Assembly (NCBI GenBank): GCA_003171295.1 | Contig: PMYF01000497.1 | Location: forward strand, 935 to 6,303 | Length of the DNA: 5,369 nucleotides | Reading direction: 5' to 3' | From: Acidobacteriota bacterium | GTDB taxonomy: Bacteria > Acidobacteriota > Terriglobia > UBA7540 | In this document: in pieces, positions 1 through 4,941 of the stretch | Position numbering within the stretch: the first letter of the stretch is position 1 | Layout of the letters: each line of letters begins with the position of its first letter | Made by a program: the position numbers and the translations under genes | The notes under the pieces: model-generated | Seen by the model: the letters and a program-made list of their open reading frames with translations, nothing else | The model's database searches: none | Told to the model about the DNA's origin: nothing

Positions 1-528
1 GTAGCCGAGAAGGCGGAAAGCCAGGAGATTTGCTTTGTGCCCACGGGGAGCTATCGCCAGTTCATTCGCGCCTACCTGGCCGAGCAGCAACGCCAGCCGG
101 AAGCGGGGGCGGGCGAGGTGGTCTCAACCAACGGGCGTGTGCTCGCCGAACACCAGGGCCTGCACGACTTCACCGTGGGCCAGAGGAAGGGACTGGGTGT
201 GGCGGTGGGCGAACCGCTTTACGTGATCGCGCTCGACCCCGCGAAGAACCGCGTGGTGGTGGGCCCGGACCGTGATCTTTTTCGCAGCCGCTGCCGCGTC
301 CGTGATTTGAACTGGATTCGGCCGCTCGCGACGGGCGATGCCGTGGAAGCTGACGTCAAGATTCGCCATAATCATCCCGGAGCTATGGCACGAGTTGAAG
401 CGCACGCGGGCTCCGAAGCCTTCGTCGAATTCCTAGAGCCGCAACGCGCCATCACCCCCGGCCAAGCTGCTGTGTTTTATGACGGAGATGAAGTCCTGGG
501 CGGCGGGTGGATCGCGTCCGTACCTTGA
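1..528 (+). CDS. mnmA: tRNA-specific 2-thiouridylase MnmA, C-terminal part (5' end outside window)
   Basis: MnmA thiolates the C2 position of the wobble uridine (U34) of tRNAs for Lys, Glu and Gln, using ATP to adenylate the base and a cysteine persulfide as sulfur donor, in the cytoplasm. The reading frame is open from base 1 and ends in TGA at 526-528, leaving 175 residues, about half of the usual 350-370. Seen: the KAESQEICFVP block at fragment residues 4-14, whose Cys11 matches the second catalytic (persulfide) cysteine of the family (Cys199 in E. coli); the GLHDFTVGQRKGLG block at 53-66, a tRNA-binding signature; and the C-terminal AITPGQAAVFYDGDEVLGGG block at about 150-169. The N-terminal PP-loop ATPase domain and the first catalytic cysteine lie upstream of the window. 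The ATG/GTG codons near base 30-40 are internal, not starts. The next gene is convergent, so MnmA is the last gene of its transcript here. Identification is very secure. Confidence 0.96.
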   Translation, partial: VAEKAESQEICFVPTGSYRQFIRAYLAEQQRQPEAGAGEVVSTNGRVLAEHQGLHDFTVGQRKGLGVAVGEPLYVIALDPAKNRVVVGPDRDLFRSRCRVRDLNWIRPLATGDAVEADVKIRHNHPGAMARVEAHAGSEAFVEFLEPQRAITPGQAAVFYDGDEVLGGGWIASVP

Positions 529-575
529 ATTCCTTGGTGGAGGGAAATCTTTTGGGAAAGCCTCTTACCCCAGAC

Positions 576-597
576 CCCCTCCTCAGCCGAGAAGGGG
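576..597. repeat. Imperfect inverted repeat (hairpin), possibly a lone interspersed palindromic repeat
   Basis: CCCCTCCTC at 576-584 pairs with GAGAAGGGG at 589-597 around a 4-base AGCC loop, giving 8 of 9 pairs with one C-A mismatch. It lies about 50 bases after the mnmA stop. It could fold in the mnmA transcript 3' end, but the following GCGCGACTCG lacks the T-run of an intrinsic terminator. The C-rich then G-rich pattern resembles the dispersed CCCCTCTCC...GGAGAGGGG repeats found between genes in many GC-rich genomes. Only one copy is visible, so that is a guess. Confidence 0.4.
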
Positions 598-705
598 CGC
601 GACTCGATTTTCGAAGACAGGGAAAGCACAGGGAATGATCGTCAACAGTCAACGCTTGGGTGGGCGGAGGCGTTACCCCGAAAGCTGAGATGGCCCGCAC
701 GCCGC

Positions 706-729
706 GCTGTCCGTGGATGGCTAGACAGC
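706..729. repeat. Short inverted repeat, 6-bp arms
   Basis: GCTGTC at 706-711 and GACAGC at 724-729 are perfect inverted arms around a 12-base spacer. There is no T-run on either side. Arms this short are expected by chance in GC-rich DNA, so any function is doubtful. Confidence 0.25.
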
Positions 730-751
730 TCTCCCGTGCCGTCGCCTTGCC

Positions 752-765
752 GCACGCGAGCGTGC
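752..765 (-). terminator. Possible 3' hairpin after the DUF948-like gene (not a canonical terminator)
   Basis: GCACG at 752-756 pairs with CGTGC at 761-765 around a 4-base loop, beginning three bases beyond the minus-strand stop codon at 769-771. Its place directly behind the last gene of the three-gene operon suits a transcript-end or RNA-stabilising hairpin. However, the stem has only five pairs and the minus-strand sequence that follows (GGCAAGGCGACGG) has no U-run, so it does not qualify as a Rho-independent terminator by itself. Confidence 0.3.
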
Positions 766-768
766 CCA

Positions 769-1281
769 TCAGATGAAGAGTTGTTCGTCCTGGGTCGCTT
801 CGCTCACGTTGGTGACGCGGCGGCGCGTGAAAAGAAACTCCAGGCCGGAGCGTACACCCTTGACGACCGCCGAGATCTCCTGGATGGGGCCGAGCACGCC
901 GCGCTGGACGGCGCCCGCCGTGGTCTCAACCTTCTCGACCAAGTCAGACACCATCCGGTCCACGCGAATCATCTGTAACCGGCTCTTCTCCAGCAGCTCG
1001 GCCGCCACCTCATCCACGTTCGCGGTGCGTTCGCGGAGCATTCTGCTGATCTCCGCAAGGTTCGTGGTGATGATCCTCAATGGCTCACGCGAATTGTTGA
1101 CGATCTCGAGCGCGGATTGGGTCAGAGGGTCGATTCGCTGCTTGACGTCCGATCGCACGCTTTCAATCTGCCCGGGGATTTTGCGGATGGCGAGCCAAAT
1201 CCCCAGCATCGCTCCGGCCTGCATCAGGACCGCGATCGACACCAGAATTATAGCCACGGTCAGCGCAGTGTTTTGCTCCAT
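769..1281 (-). CDS. DUF948-like membrane-anchored coiled-coil protein
   Basis: This 170-residue protein has unknown function. Seen: a strongly hydrophobic segment at residues 6-31 (LTVAIILVSIAVLMQAGAML core), which should anchor it in the inner membrane. A long, charged, helix-forming region at about 36-125 follows, with regular hydrophobic spacing typical of a coiled coil, then a GVLGPIQEISAVVKGVRSGL block at 129-148 before a basic and then acidic tail. A single N-terminal helix followed by an amphipathic helical rod is the plan of DUF948 proteins and relatives often found next to YtxH genes. The ATG at 1281 is the only possible start, because an in-frame TAA lies at 1302-1300. Its Shine-Dalgarno sequence is weak (GTGAG at best), suggesting translation coupled to the YtxH-like gene ending 27 bases upstream. 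It is the last gene of the operon. The family call is moderate; no enzymatic motif is present. Confidence 0.75.
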   Translation of the reverse strand: MEQNTALTVAIILVSIAVLMQAGAMLGIWLAIRKIPGQIESVRSDVKQRIDPLTQSALEIVNNSREPLRIITTNLAEISRMLRERTANVDEVAAELLEKSRLQMIRVDRMVSDLVEKVETTAGAVQRGVLGPIQEISAVVKGVRSGLEFLFTRRRVTNVSEATQDEQLFI

Positions 1282-1308
1282 GATTAGCTCACAAGAGGCT
1301 TAGCCGCC

Positions 1309-1614
1309 TCAGGCGCCTTGCTTGCCTTTGATTTTTTCTTCCTGGTACGCTTGCTTACCTGCTTCCAGCGCGGCGGAGAGCAGTTCCTTCTGCTTGGTGA
1401 CCAGGTCTTTGCCCTTTTCAACCGCATCTTCCGCCTGCTGCCGAAACTCATCAGCCTTCGTCTTGACAAAGTCGCGGCCCTCGCCAGCCTTCAGGGAAAT
1501 CATGTCCCGGGTTTCTTTTCCCGAACGCGGAGCCAAAAGCAACGCGACAATTGCGCCCATCCCCAAACCAGCCAGAAAAATTCCCACCTTGGATGTCTGA
1601 TTCTCTTCACTCAT
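1309..1614 (-). CDS. YtxH domain-containing small membrane protein (copy B)
   Basis: A 101-residue protein. Residues 9-29 (KVGIFLAGLGMGAIVALLLAP) form the glycine-rich membrane helix that defines YtxH-type proteins, followed by the characteristic APRSGKETR motif at 28-36. The rest is a Lys/Glu/Ala-rich amphipathic helix resembling apolipoprotein- or LEA-like helices, ending in a basic tail. In Bacillus subtilis, YtxH belongs to the general stress regulon, but its biochemical role is not known, so function here is unassigned. It is about half identical, without gaps over some 90 residues, to the gene immediately upstream (1632-1922), so the two are tandem duplicates. The start at 1614 is supported by an AGGGGAG-type Shine-Dalgarno sequence at 1622-1628, 7 bases away. 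Only 17 bases separate it from copy A, which argues for co-transcription. It lacks the N-terminal cysteine of copy A and has a longer C-terminal tail. Confidence 0.88.
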   Translation of the reverse strand: MSEENQTSKVGIFLAGLGMGAIVALLLAPRSGKETRDMISLKAGEGRDFVKTKADEFRQQAEDAVEKGKDLVTKQKELLSAALEAGKQAYQEEKIKGKQGA

Positions 1615-1631
1615 CGGTTTTCTCCCCTCTG

Positions 1632-1922
1632 CTAGCGCGTGAAGGTCTCGCGCGCCGTCTGCTTCCCCGCTTCCAGGACTTCCGCCAGGCGATCCTTCTG
1701 CCTGCTTACCAGATCTTTTCCCTGGTCGACGAGATCTCCCGCTTGCTTGCGGAGTTCGCGCCCCTTGGTTGCAACATAGTCTTTGCCTTCCTGGGCTTTG
1801 TCAACAATACGCTTCCGTGTTTCTTCCCCCGACAGGGGAGCAAGAAGCAGGGCCACTGCGGCCCCAATCCCGAGCCCTGCCAGGAAATACGCAACCTTGG
1901 TTGAACCGTTGCAGTTTGCCAT
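1632..1922 (-). CDS. YtxH domain-containing small membrane protein (copy A)
   Basis: A 96-residue protein, first gene of the minus-strand three-gene operon. Residues 9-29 (KVAYFLAGLGIGAAVALLLAP) are the glycine-zipper-like membrane helix of YtxH proteins. Next come APLSGEETRKRI at 28-39 and then a long, highly charged amphipathic helix (KAQEGKDYVATKGRELRKQA region and onward) without enzymatic motifs. By family it is a bitopic inner-membrane protein with most of its mass on one side; the role is unknown and a link to envelope or desiccation stress is inference. The start at 1922 is fixed by a very strong GGAGGTGA Shine-Dalgarno sequence 3 bases upstream (1933-1926; core spacing 6). A promoter with a short leader lies just before it. 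Copy B downstream is its tandem paralogue. Cys4 near the N-terminus is not in a lipobox. Confidence 0.88.
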   Translation of the reverse strand: MANCNGSTKVAYFLAGLGIGAAVALLLAPLSGEETRKRIVDKAQEGKDYVATKGRELRKQAGDLVDQGKDLVSRQKDRLAEVLEAGKQTARETFTR

Positions 1923-1925
1923 GAT

Positions 1926-1933
1926 TCACCTCC
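1926..1933 (-). promoter_or_regulatory. Strong ribosome binding site of YtxH-like copy A
   Basis: On the minus strand the sequence reads GGAGGTGA-ATC-ATG, an eight-base match to the anti-Shine-Dalgarno end of 16S rRNA, with the GGAGG core 6 bases from the ATG at 1922. It decides this start and predicts high expression of the first operon gene. Confidence 0.8.
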
Positions 1934-1949
1934 GGGTTTCAGAGCCTCT

Positions 1950-1978
1950 AATATAACGCACTAATCTATGCGATACAA
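1950..1978 (-). promoter_or_regulatory. Sigma70-type promoter of the YtxH/YtxH/DUF948 operon
   Basis: On the minus strand, TTGTAT (1978-1973, three of six matches to TTGACA) and TATATT (1955-1950, five of six matches to TATAAT) are exactly 17 bases apart. Transcription would start near 1943, giving a leader of about 20 bases that contains the strong Shine-Dalgarno sequence. Directly upstream, about 1982-2012 is a run of A/T tracts unlike the GC-rich surroundings, in the position of an UP element that would contact the RNA polymerase alpha subunit. The spacing and placement are convincing; the -35 box itself is weak. The operon may also receive read-through from uvrC, since no terminator is evident between them. 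Confidence 0.6.
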
Positions 1979-2031
1979 GGTAAATTTTTGATTTTATTTG
2001 TAATTATTGTTAGACCGACCAGACGGTTGAT

Positions 2032-3846
2032 TTAAGTCTGGGGTGTCTTTGAAAGATACTCGAAGATTCGCTGGGCTTGGGATGGTTTCACCACTTGCCC
2101 CAATTCCTCCGGTGACAGAGCTCGCAGTTTGTTCAAGCTTCCAAAGTGGCTGAGGAGCTTGCGGGCTGTCTTTTCCCCCACTCCAGGGATCTGCACGAGC
2201 TCCGTCGTAACCTCGCGCTTGGCGCGCCGGGCACGATGAAACGTCACCGCAAAGCGGTGAGCCTCATCACGAATCTGCTGGACCAGGTGCAGCGCGGGGG
2301 AGTGGTGATCCAGCGCCACGGGTTCATTCTCGCGACCCTGCACACAGAGGATTTCCTCCCGTTTGGCGATGCTCGCCAGCGGCTGGTTGATAATTCCCAG
2401 CTCTTCCAGTGCCGCCCCTGCCGCGTGGAGTTGGCCCACGCCGCCGTCAATAAGCACCAGATCCGGGAAGGTTTTCTTCTCCTCCTGCAAGCGCCGATAG
2501 CGGCGCCCCACCACTTCTTTCATGCTGGCGAAATCGTCATTCTGCGGAACGGTTTTGATGATGTATTTTCGATAGTCCGCTTTCTTCATCTTCCCTGCTT
2601 CCCAGACCACCATGGAAGCGACAATGTCGGTCCCCTGGGTGTGGGAGACGTCGAAGGCCTCGATGCGGTTGGGCGGCTTGGAGAGGTCGAGCGCTTCGCT
2701 GAGGCTCTCCAAGGCTTCGCGGGCGTGGGGCTTCAGAATGCGGAAGCGCCGCTCGAAAGAGTGCTGGGCATTGCGCGCGACCAGTTCCAGAAGGGCGCGC
2801 TTGCGACCGGCCCGAGGCGTCAGGATATGAACTGGACGGCCGCGCTTTCGAGAGAGCAACTCCTCCAGGATCTCCCGGTCGTCGAAATCCACGGGCGCAT
2901 GAATCTCGCCCGGCAGATACTGCTGATCCAGGTAGATTTGCTTCAGCAGCGAGGAGAAGAATTCGCCGGGGTTGAATTCGCCTATGTCCTCCCAAAAAAA
3001 CTCTCGCCGGTCGAGCACGCGGCCGCCGCGCAAATGGAACAGGTTGACGGCGGCCAGCGGACCTTCCTGGTGGAAACCGAGAATGTCGGCTTCCTCTCCG
3101 GAATGCGCTGCCATCTTCTGCCGTTCCCGGACCTCTTCCACCGTCTGAATCTGGTCGCGATAGCGGGCAGCATCCTCGAACTCCAGCTTATGGGAAGCAT
3201 CCGCCATGCGGCCGTGGAGGCTGCGGACCAATTCGCTTTCCCGGCCTTCCAGCAGCCACCGCGCGTCCCGGACGGCCTCCGCGTAACGCTCCGGCGTAGT
3301 CAAGCTCTCCACGCACGGGCCGAGGCAGCGCTTGATGTAATACTGCAGGCAGGGCCGCGGATGATAACGCGTCAAGTCCACGCTGCAGGACGGAACCAGC
3401 CACTGCCGATGAATGAAATCCACGATTCGATAGGCCAAGTTGGCGGGAAAGTACGGGCCGTAGTAAACCGCCCCGTCTTTCTTGACGCGCCGCGTCACAT
3501 AAACGCGCGGAAACCGCTCGGAGACCGTCAACTTGATATAGGGGTAGCTCTTGTCGTCGCGGAGAAGAATGTTGTAACGGGGCTTGTACTGCTTGATCAG
3601 GTTGTTCTCGAGCGCCATGGCCTCGTGCTCGTTGTCCACGAGGATGGTCTCAAGGTCATGCGCGACGTCGAGCATCCGGTCGCGTTTCTCATCGCCGCCG
3701 CGCGAGTCCTGGAAATAGGAACGGACCCTGTGCCGCAGGGACTTGGCCTTGCCCACGTAAATGGGCTGGCCCGCCTCGTCCTTAAACACGTACACGCCGG
3801 GTTGCGCGGGCAGAGCTTCGGCTTTTTCCGGAAGCGTGGGGTTCAC
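2032..3846 (-). CDS. uvrC: UvrABC excinuclease subunit C (UvrC)
   Basis: UvrC makes both incisions, 3' then 5' of a DNA lesion, after loading by UvrA and UvrB in nucleotide excision repair (cytoplasm). It is 604 residues, normal for the family. Domains seen: GIY-YIG nuclease at 14-92 with Tyr30, Arg40 and Glu80 in catalytic positions; a cysteine cluster Cys154, Cys166, Cys174 and Cys178, matching the ligands of the Fe-S cluster reported in E. coli UvrC; a UVR (UvrB-binding) motif at about 204-239 (LEFEDAARYRDQI core); an RNase H-like 5' nuclease with the Asp399 (FDVSH), Asp467 (LIDGG), His530 (DEAHRFA) triad; and a C-terminal helix-hairpin-helix pair at about 548-600 (IPGVGEKTARKLL core). The start is GTG at 3846, fixed by an in-frame TAG at 3864-3862 and a GAGGAG Shine-Dalgarno sequence at 3855-3850. 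There are no frameshifts or missing key residues. It is divergent from the TPR gene and lies 109 bases upstream of the YtxH operon on the same strand. Confidence 0.98.
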   Translation of the reverse strand: MNPTLPEKAEALPAQPGVYVFKDEAGQPIYVGKAKSLRHRVRSYFQDSRGGDEKRDRMLDVAHDLETILVDNEHEAMALENNLIKQYKPRYNILLRDDKSYPYIKLTVSERFPRVYVTRRVKKDGAVYYGPYFPANLAYRIVDFIHRQWLVPSCSVDLTRYHPRPCLQYYIKRCLGPCVESLTTPERYAEAVRDARWLLEGRESELVRSLHGRMADASHKLEFEDAARYRDQIQTVEEVRERQKMAAHSGEEADILGFHQEGPLAAVNLFHLRGGRVLDRREFFWEDIGEFNPGEFFSSLLKQIYLDQQYLPGEIHAPVDFDDREILEELLSRKRGRPVHILTPRAGRKRALLELVARNAQHSFERRFRILKPHAREALESLSEALDLSKPPNRIEAFDVSHTQGTDIVASMVVWEAGKMKKADYRKYIIKTVPQNDDFASMKEVVGRRYRRLQEEKKTFPDLVLIDGGVGQLHAAGAALEELGIINQPLASIAKREEILCVQGRENEPVALDHHSPALHLVQQIRDEAHRFAVTFHRARRAKREVTTELVQIPGVGEKTARKLLSHFGSLNKLRALSPEELGQVVKPSQAQRIFEYLSKTPQT

Positions 3847-3849
3847 GGG

Positions 3850-3855
3850 CTCCTC
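3850..3855 (-). promoter_or_regulatory. Ribosome binding site for the GTG start of uvrC
   Basis: The minus strand reads GAGGAG-CCC-GTG. Its first four bases, GAGG, are 5 bases from the GTG. Because an in-frame stop (3864-3862) lies only five codons before the GTG and the next in-frame start-like codon is inside the GIY-YIG domain, this site settles the unusual start codon. Confidence 0.7.
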
Positions 3856-3863
3856 AACGTTCT

Positions 3864-3892
3864 ATTATCCCCGAGCATCTAAAGTTCTGAAA
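3864..3892 (-). promoter_or_regulatory. Tentative uvrC promoter
   Basis: On the minus strand GATAAT (3869-3864, five of six matches to the -10 consensus) lies 17 bases after TTTCAG (3892-3887), a poor -35. The transcription start would fall near 3857, on top of the Shine-Dalgarno sequence, giving an extremely short leader. That counts against it unless the true start is elsewhere. The 93-base gap between divergent uvrC and the TPR gene must hold promoters for both, yet no better candidate stands out. No SOS (LexA) box was recognised. Confidence 0.25.
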
Positions 3893-3939
3893 GGGGAGAG
3901 CGTTGACACAACTTCCCGAACCGGAGGAGAATCCCAGGT

Positions 3940-4380
3940 ATGCACCAAGTACTGAAGATCGGGTGGGCCGTGGCTCTCGGGCTCGTCCTGGCCGCACCCG
4001 CGGTTTACGCGCAGGTTAAAGAGGAACCTCCGCCCCCCTCGATAGAGGACAATTGGAAATACGTCAGCCAGGGGCCTGCGAAATGCGTCGAAGTCGGCAA
4101 TTATTATTTGCGAAGAAATAAGGTTGAGGCCGCTCGCAGTCGCTTCCAGGAAGCGGTCAGGATCAACCCGCATTATGCCCCCTCCTACCTGGGCCTGGGC
4201 AAGGTGTACGAGAGGATGGGCCTCAAGCAAAAAGCCCTCGAGGCTTACAAACACTATCTCGATGAGCTTCCTTCCGCAAAAGACGCTGTCGAAGCCAAAG
4301 ATGCCCAAAGAGCCATGGCGCGCTTGCAGAGGGAAGTGGGGCCGCGCAATCGCCCTGCGAAGACTAGTCCCCCTCGGTAG
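3940..4380 (+). CDS. Secreted tetratricopeptide repeat protein
   Basis: A 146-residue protein. Residues 1-24 form a Sec signal peptide: basic start (K6), hydrophobic core IGWAVALGLVLAAPAV, and a VYA/Q cleavage site predicted after Ala24, so the mature protein should lie in the periplasm or outside. A proline-rich linker (EEPPPPSIED) follows. Two TPR units are visible at about 47-80 (ending EAVRINPHYAPSY, the classic TPR helix B to next helix A junction) and 81-114 (LGLGKVYERMGLKQKALEAY), plus a capping helix to 133 and a basic tail. Such proteins usually act as protein-protein adaptors; the first repeat (VGNYYLRRNKVEAARSRFQE) recalls BamD-type outer membrane assembly proteins, but the protein is too short and lacks a lipobox cysteine. 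GGAGGAG at 3923-3929 is the Shine-Dalgarno sequence, 10 bases from the ATG, slightly long. The gene is divergent from uvrC; its last 17 bases overlap the convergent zinc ribbon-DUF2007 gene. Confidence 0.85.
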   Translation: MHQVLKIGWAVALGLVLAAPAVYAQVKEEPPPPSIEDNWKYVSQGPAKCVEVGNYYLRRNKVEAARSRFQEAVRINPHYAPSYLGLGKVYERMGLKQKALEAYKHYLDELPSAKDAVEAKDAQRAMARLQREVGPRNRPAKTSPPR

Positions 4381-4753
4381 AATCGTCCCCATCCGTGTCC
4401 GCCGCGGCGTCCGTGTCGAGATACTCCTCCAGGACTGTAGCAGCTCGCTCGGCATCCTCTTCGCGCACCAGCATGTGAACGTCCAGCACCGGTAATAACT
4501 CAGCGGACGTCTCACCGGGCAGAACGGAAGGAATTCCCTGTGACTGAAGAATGTTCCGCGCCAAGTCTGCGTCCATCTGCGCGGTGCCCCCTGTAAAAGT
4601 GCGCACGGAGACGAGCTTCACGTCTTTTTCATTAGTGATCTCGACCCGAGGCGGGGCCGCAGGGGGCGAGCCGGGCTGCAGATCGGAACCACAGTCTTCG
4701 CATTTGTTCATGCCTTCCACGTATTCGATTAAACACTGAGGACAATAGGGCAT
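4364..4753 (-). CDS. Zinc ribbon-DUF2007 protein (putative signal-transducing protein)
   Basis: A 129-residue soluble protein. Residues 4-21 hold a four-cysteine zinc ribbon, CPQC (4-7) and CEDC (18-21), with the short spacing typical of bacterial zinc-ribbon heads. A proline/alanine linker (28-35) follows. Residues 45-110 (VKLVSVRTFTGGTAQMDADL, then LARNILQSQGIPSVLPG and MLVREEDAERAATVLEEYL) match the DUF2007 pattern, a small ferredoxin-like fold annotated as a putative signal-transducing protein and related to PII-like folds. The last 18 residues are nearly all Asp/Thr/Ala/Glu, a disordered acidic tail. Its molecular role is not known. The ATG at 4753 has a GAGG Shine-Dalgarno sequence at 4764-4761, 7 bases away. 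The gene is convergent with, and overlaps by 17 bases, the TPR gene; it is divergent from the 58-residue membrane protein gene. Confidence 0.85.
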   Translation of the reverse strand: MPYCPQCLIEYVEGMNKCEDCGSDLQPGSPPAAPPRVEITNEKDVKLVSVRTFTGGTAQMDADLARNILQSQGIPSVLPGETSAELLPVLDVHMLVREEDAERAATVLEEYLDTDAAADTDGDDSTEGD

Positions 4754-4778
4754 GGTGGAACCTCGGTCTCTCTTTCCC

Positions 4779-4784
4779 AGTATA
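4779..4784 (-). promoter_or_regulatory. Candidate -10 box for the zinc ribbon-DUF2007 gene
   Basis: TATACT on the minus strand matches five of six bases of the -10 consensus and would give a leader of about 20 bases, just long enough for the Shine-Dalgarno sequence. No acceptable -35 lies 16-18 bases upstream; a TCGACG sits 20 bases away. An 8-base palindrome TTCCGGAA (4790-4797) lies in the spacer and could be an operator, but a palindrome of this size is common by chance. Confidence 0.35.
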
Positions 4785-4852
4785 GAACTTTCCGGAACCG
4801 GCGACGTCGATTTCCTTTCAGAGGATTCCTGCGGCGGAGTGATTTCGAGCGC

Positions 4853-4858
4853 TATAAT
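4853..4858 (+). promoter_or_regulatory. Candidate -10 box for the 58-residue membrane protein gene
   Basis: A perfect TATAAT lies on the plus strand 83 bases before the ATG at 4942. No TTGACA-like -35 is found 16-18 bases upstream (GC-rich there) and there is no TG extension. The assignment rests on the -10 match alone, in a GC-rich stretch where it is unlikely by chance, and on the absence of other promoter candidates for this gene. Confidence 0.4.
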
Positions 4859-4881
4859 GCCGGTCGGAATTCTAGGGCTGA

Positions 4882-4901
4882 GCGGCCGGAGCCGGTCCCG
4901 C
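4882..4901 (+). other. Possible GC-rich hairpin in the leader of the small membrane protein gene
   Basis: GCGGCCG at 4882-4888 can pair with CGG (4893-4895) and CCGC (4898-4901), giving seven G-C pairs with a 2-base TC bulge and a GAGC loop. It sits between the candidate -10 box (4853-4858) and the Shine-Dalgarno sequence (4931-4936). If transcribed it would fold, but it neither sequesters the ribosome binding site nor carries a U-run, so a regulatory role is unproven. Confidence 0.2.
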
Positions 4902-4930
4902 GGATTATCGGCTCACCATCCGCTCTACCC

Positions 4931-4936
4931 AGGAGG
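4931..4936 (+). promoter_or_regulatory. Consensus Shine-Dalgarno sequence of the 58-residue membrane protein
   Basis: AGGAGG lies 5 bases before the ATG at 4942 (AGGAGG-CGTCT-ATG). It is among the best ribosome binding sites in the window and is the main argument that the short reading frame downstream is a real gene. Confidence 0.75.
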
Positions 4937-4941
4937 CGTCT

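Larger units (their letters stand above)
529..768. other. Intergenic gap between convergent genes, no supported gene
   Basis: These 240 bases separate the mnmA stop from the stop of the minus-strand DUF948-like gene. Frames open through it on either strand have low-complexity Arg/Pro/Ser-rich translations, no Shine-Dalgarno sequence and no family resemblance. I therefore see no gene. It contains three inverted repeats, listed separately (576-597, 706-729, 752-765). None is followed by a clear T-run, so no canonical Rho-independent terminator can be assigned for either gene. Confidence 0.7.

Noticed and set aside
452..769. 105-codon minus-strand open frame through the mnmA end and the intergenic gap
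   Set aside because: Arg/Pro/Ser-rich product with no recognisable domain or ribosome site, overlapping the conserved C-terminus of MnmA.
773..1303. 176-codon plus-strand open frame
   Set aside because: Antisense shadow of the DUF948-like gene. The minus strand has the membrane helix plus coiled-coil pattern and operon context; this frame has neither.
1980..2031. Intrinsic terminator after uvrC
   Set aside because: The only inverted repeat, ACCG with CGGT near 2013-2028, has a four-pair stem and no U-run after it on the minus strand. The A/T tracts nearby fit promoter upstream DNA better.
2146..3882. 578-codon open frame on the plus strand, antisense to uvrC
   Set aside because: It mirrors uvrC almost end to end, has no Shine-Dalgarno sequence or family motif, and its composition is what reading GC-rich codons backwards gives. 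The minus-strand frame encodes an unmistakable UvrC with all catalytic residues.
3903..3908. Perfect TTGACA on the plus strand before the TPR gene
   Set aside because: A -10 box 17 bases on would fall at 3926-3931, on the Shine-Dalgarno sequence just before the ATG, and there is no TATAAT-like sequence there. Taken as a chance match.
3865..4515. 216-codon minus-strand open frame across the TPR gene
   Set aside because: It is antisense to the TPR gene and out of frame with the zinc ribbon-DUF2007 gene, which it overlaps. The TPR reading has a signal peptide, repeats and a Shine-Dalgarno sequence; this one shows none.
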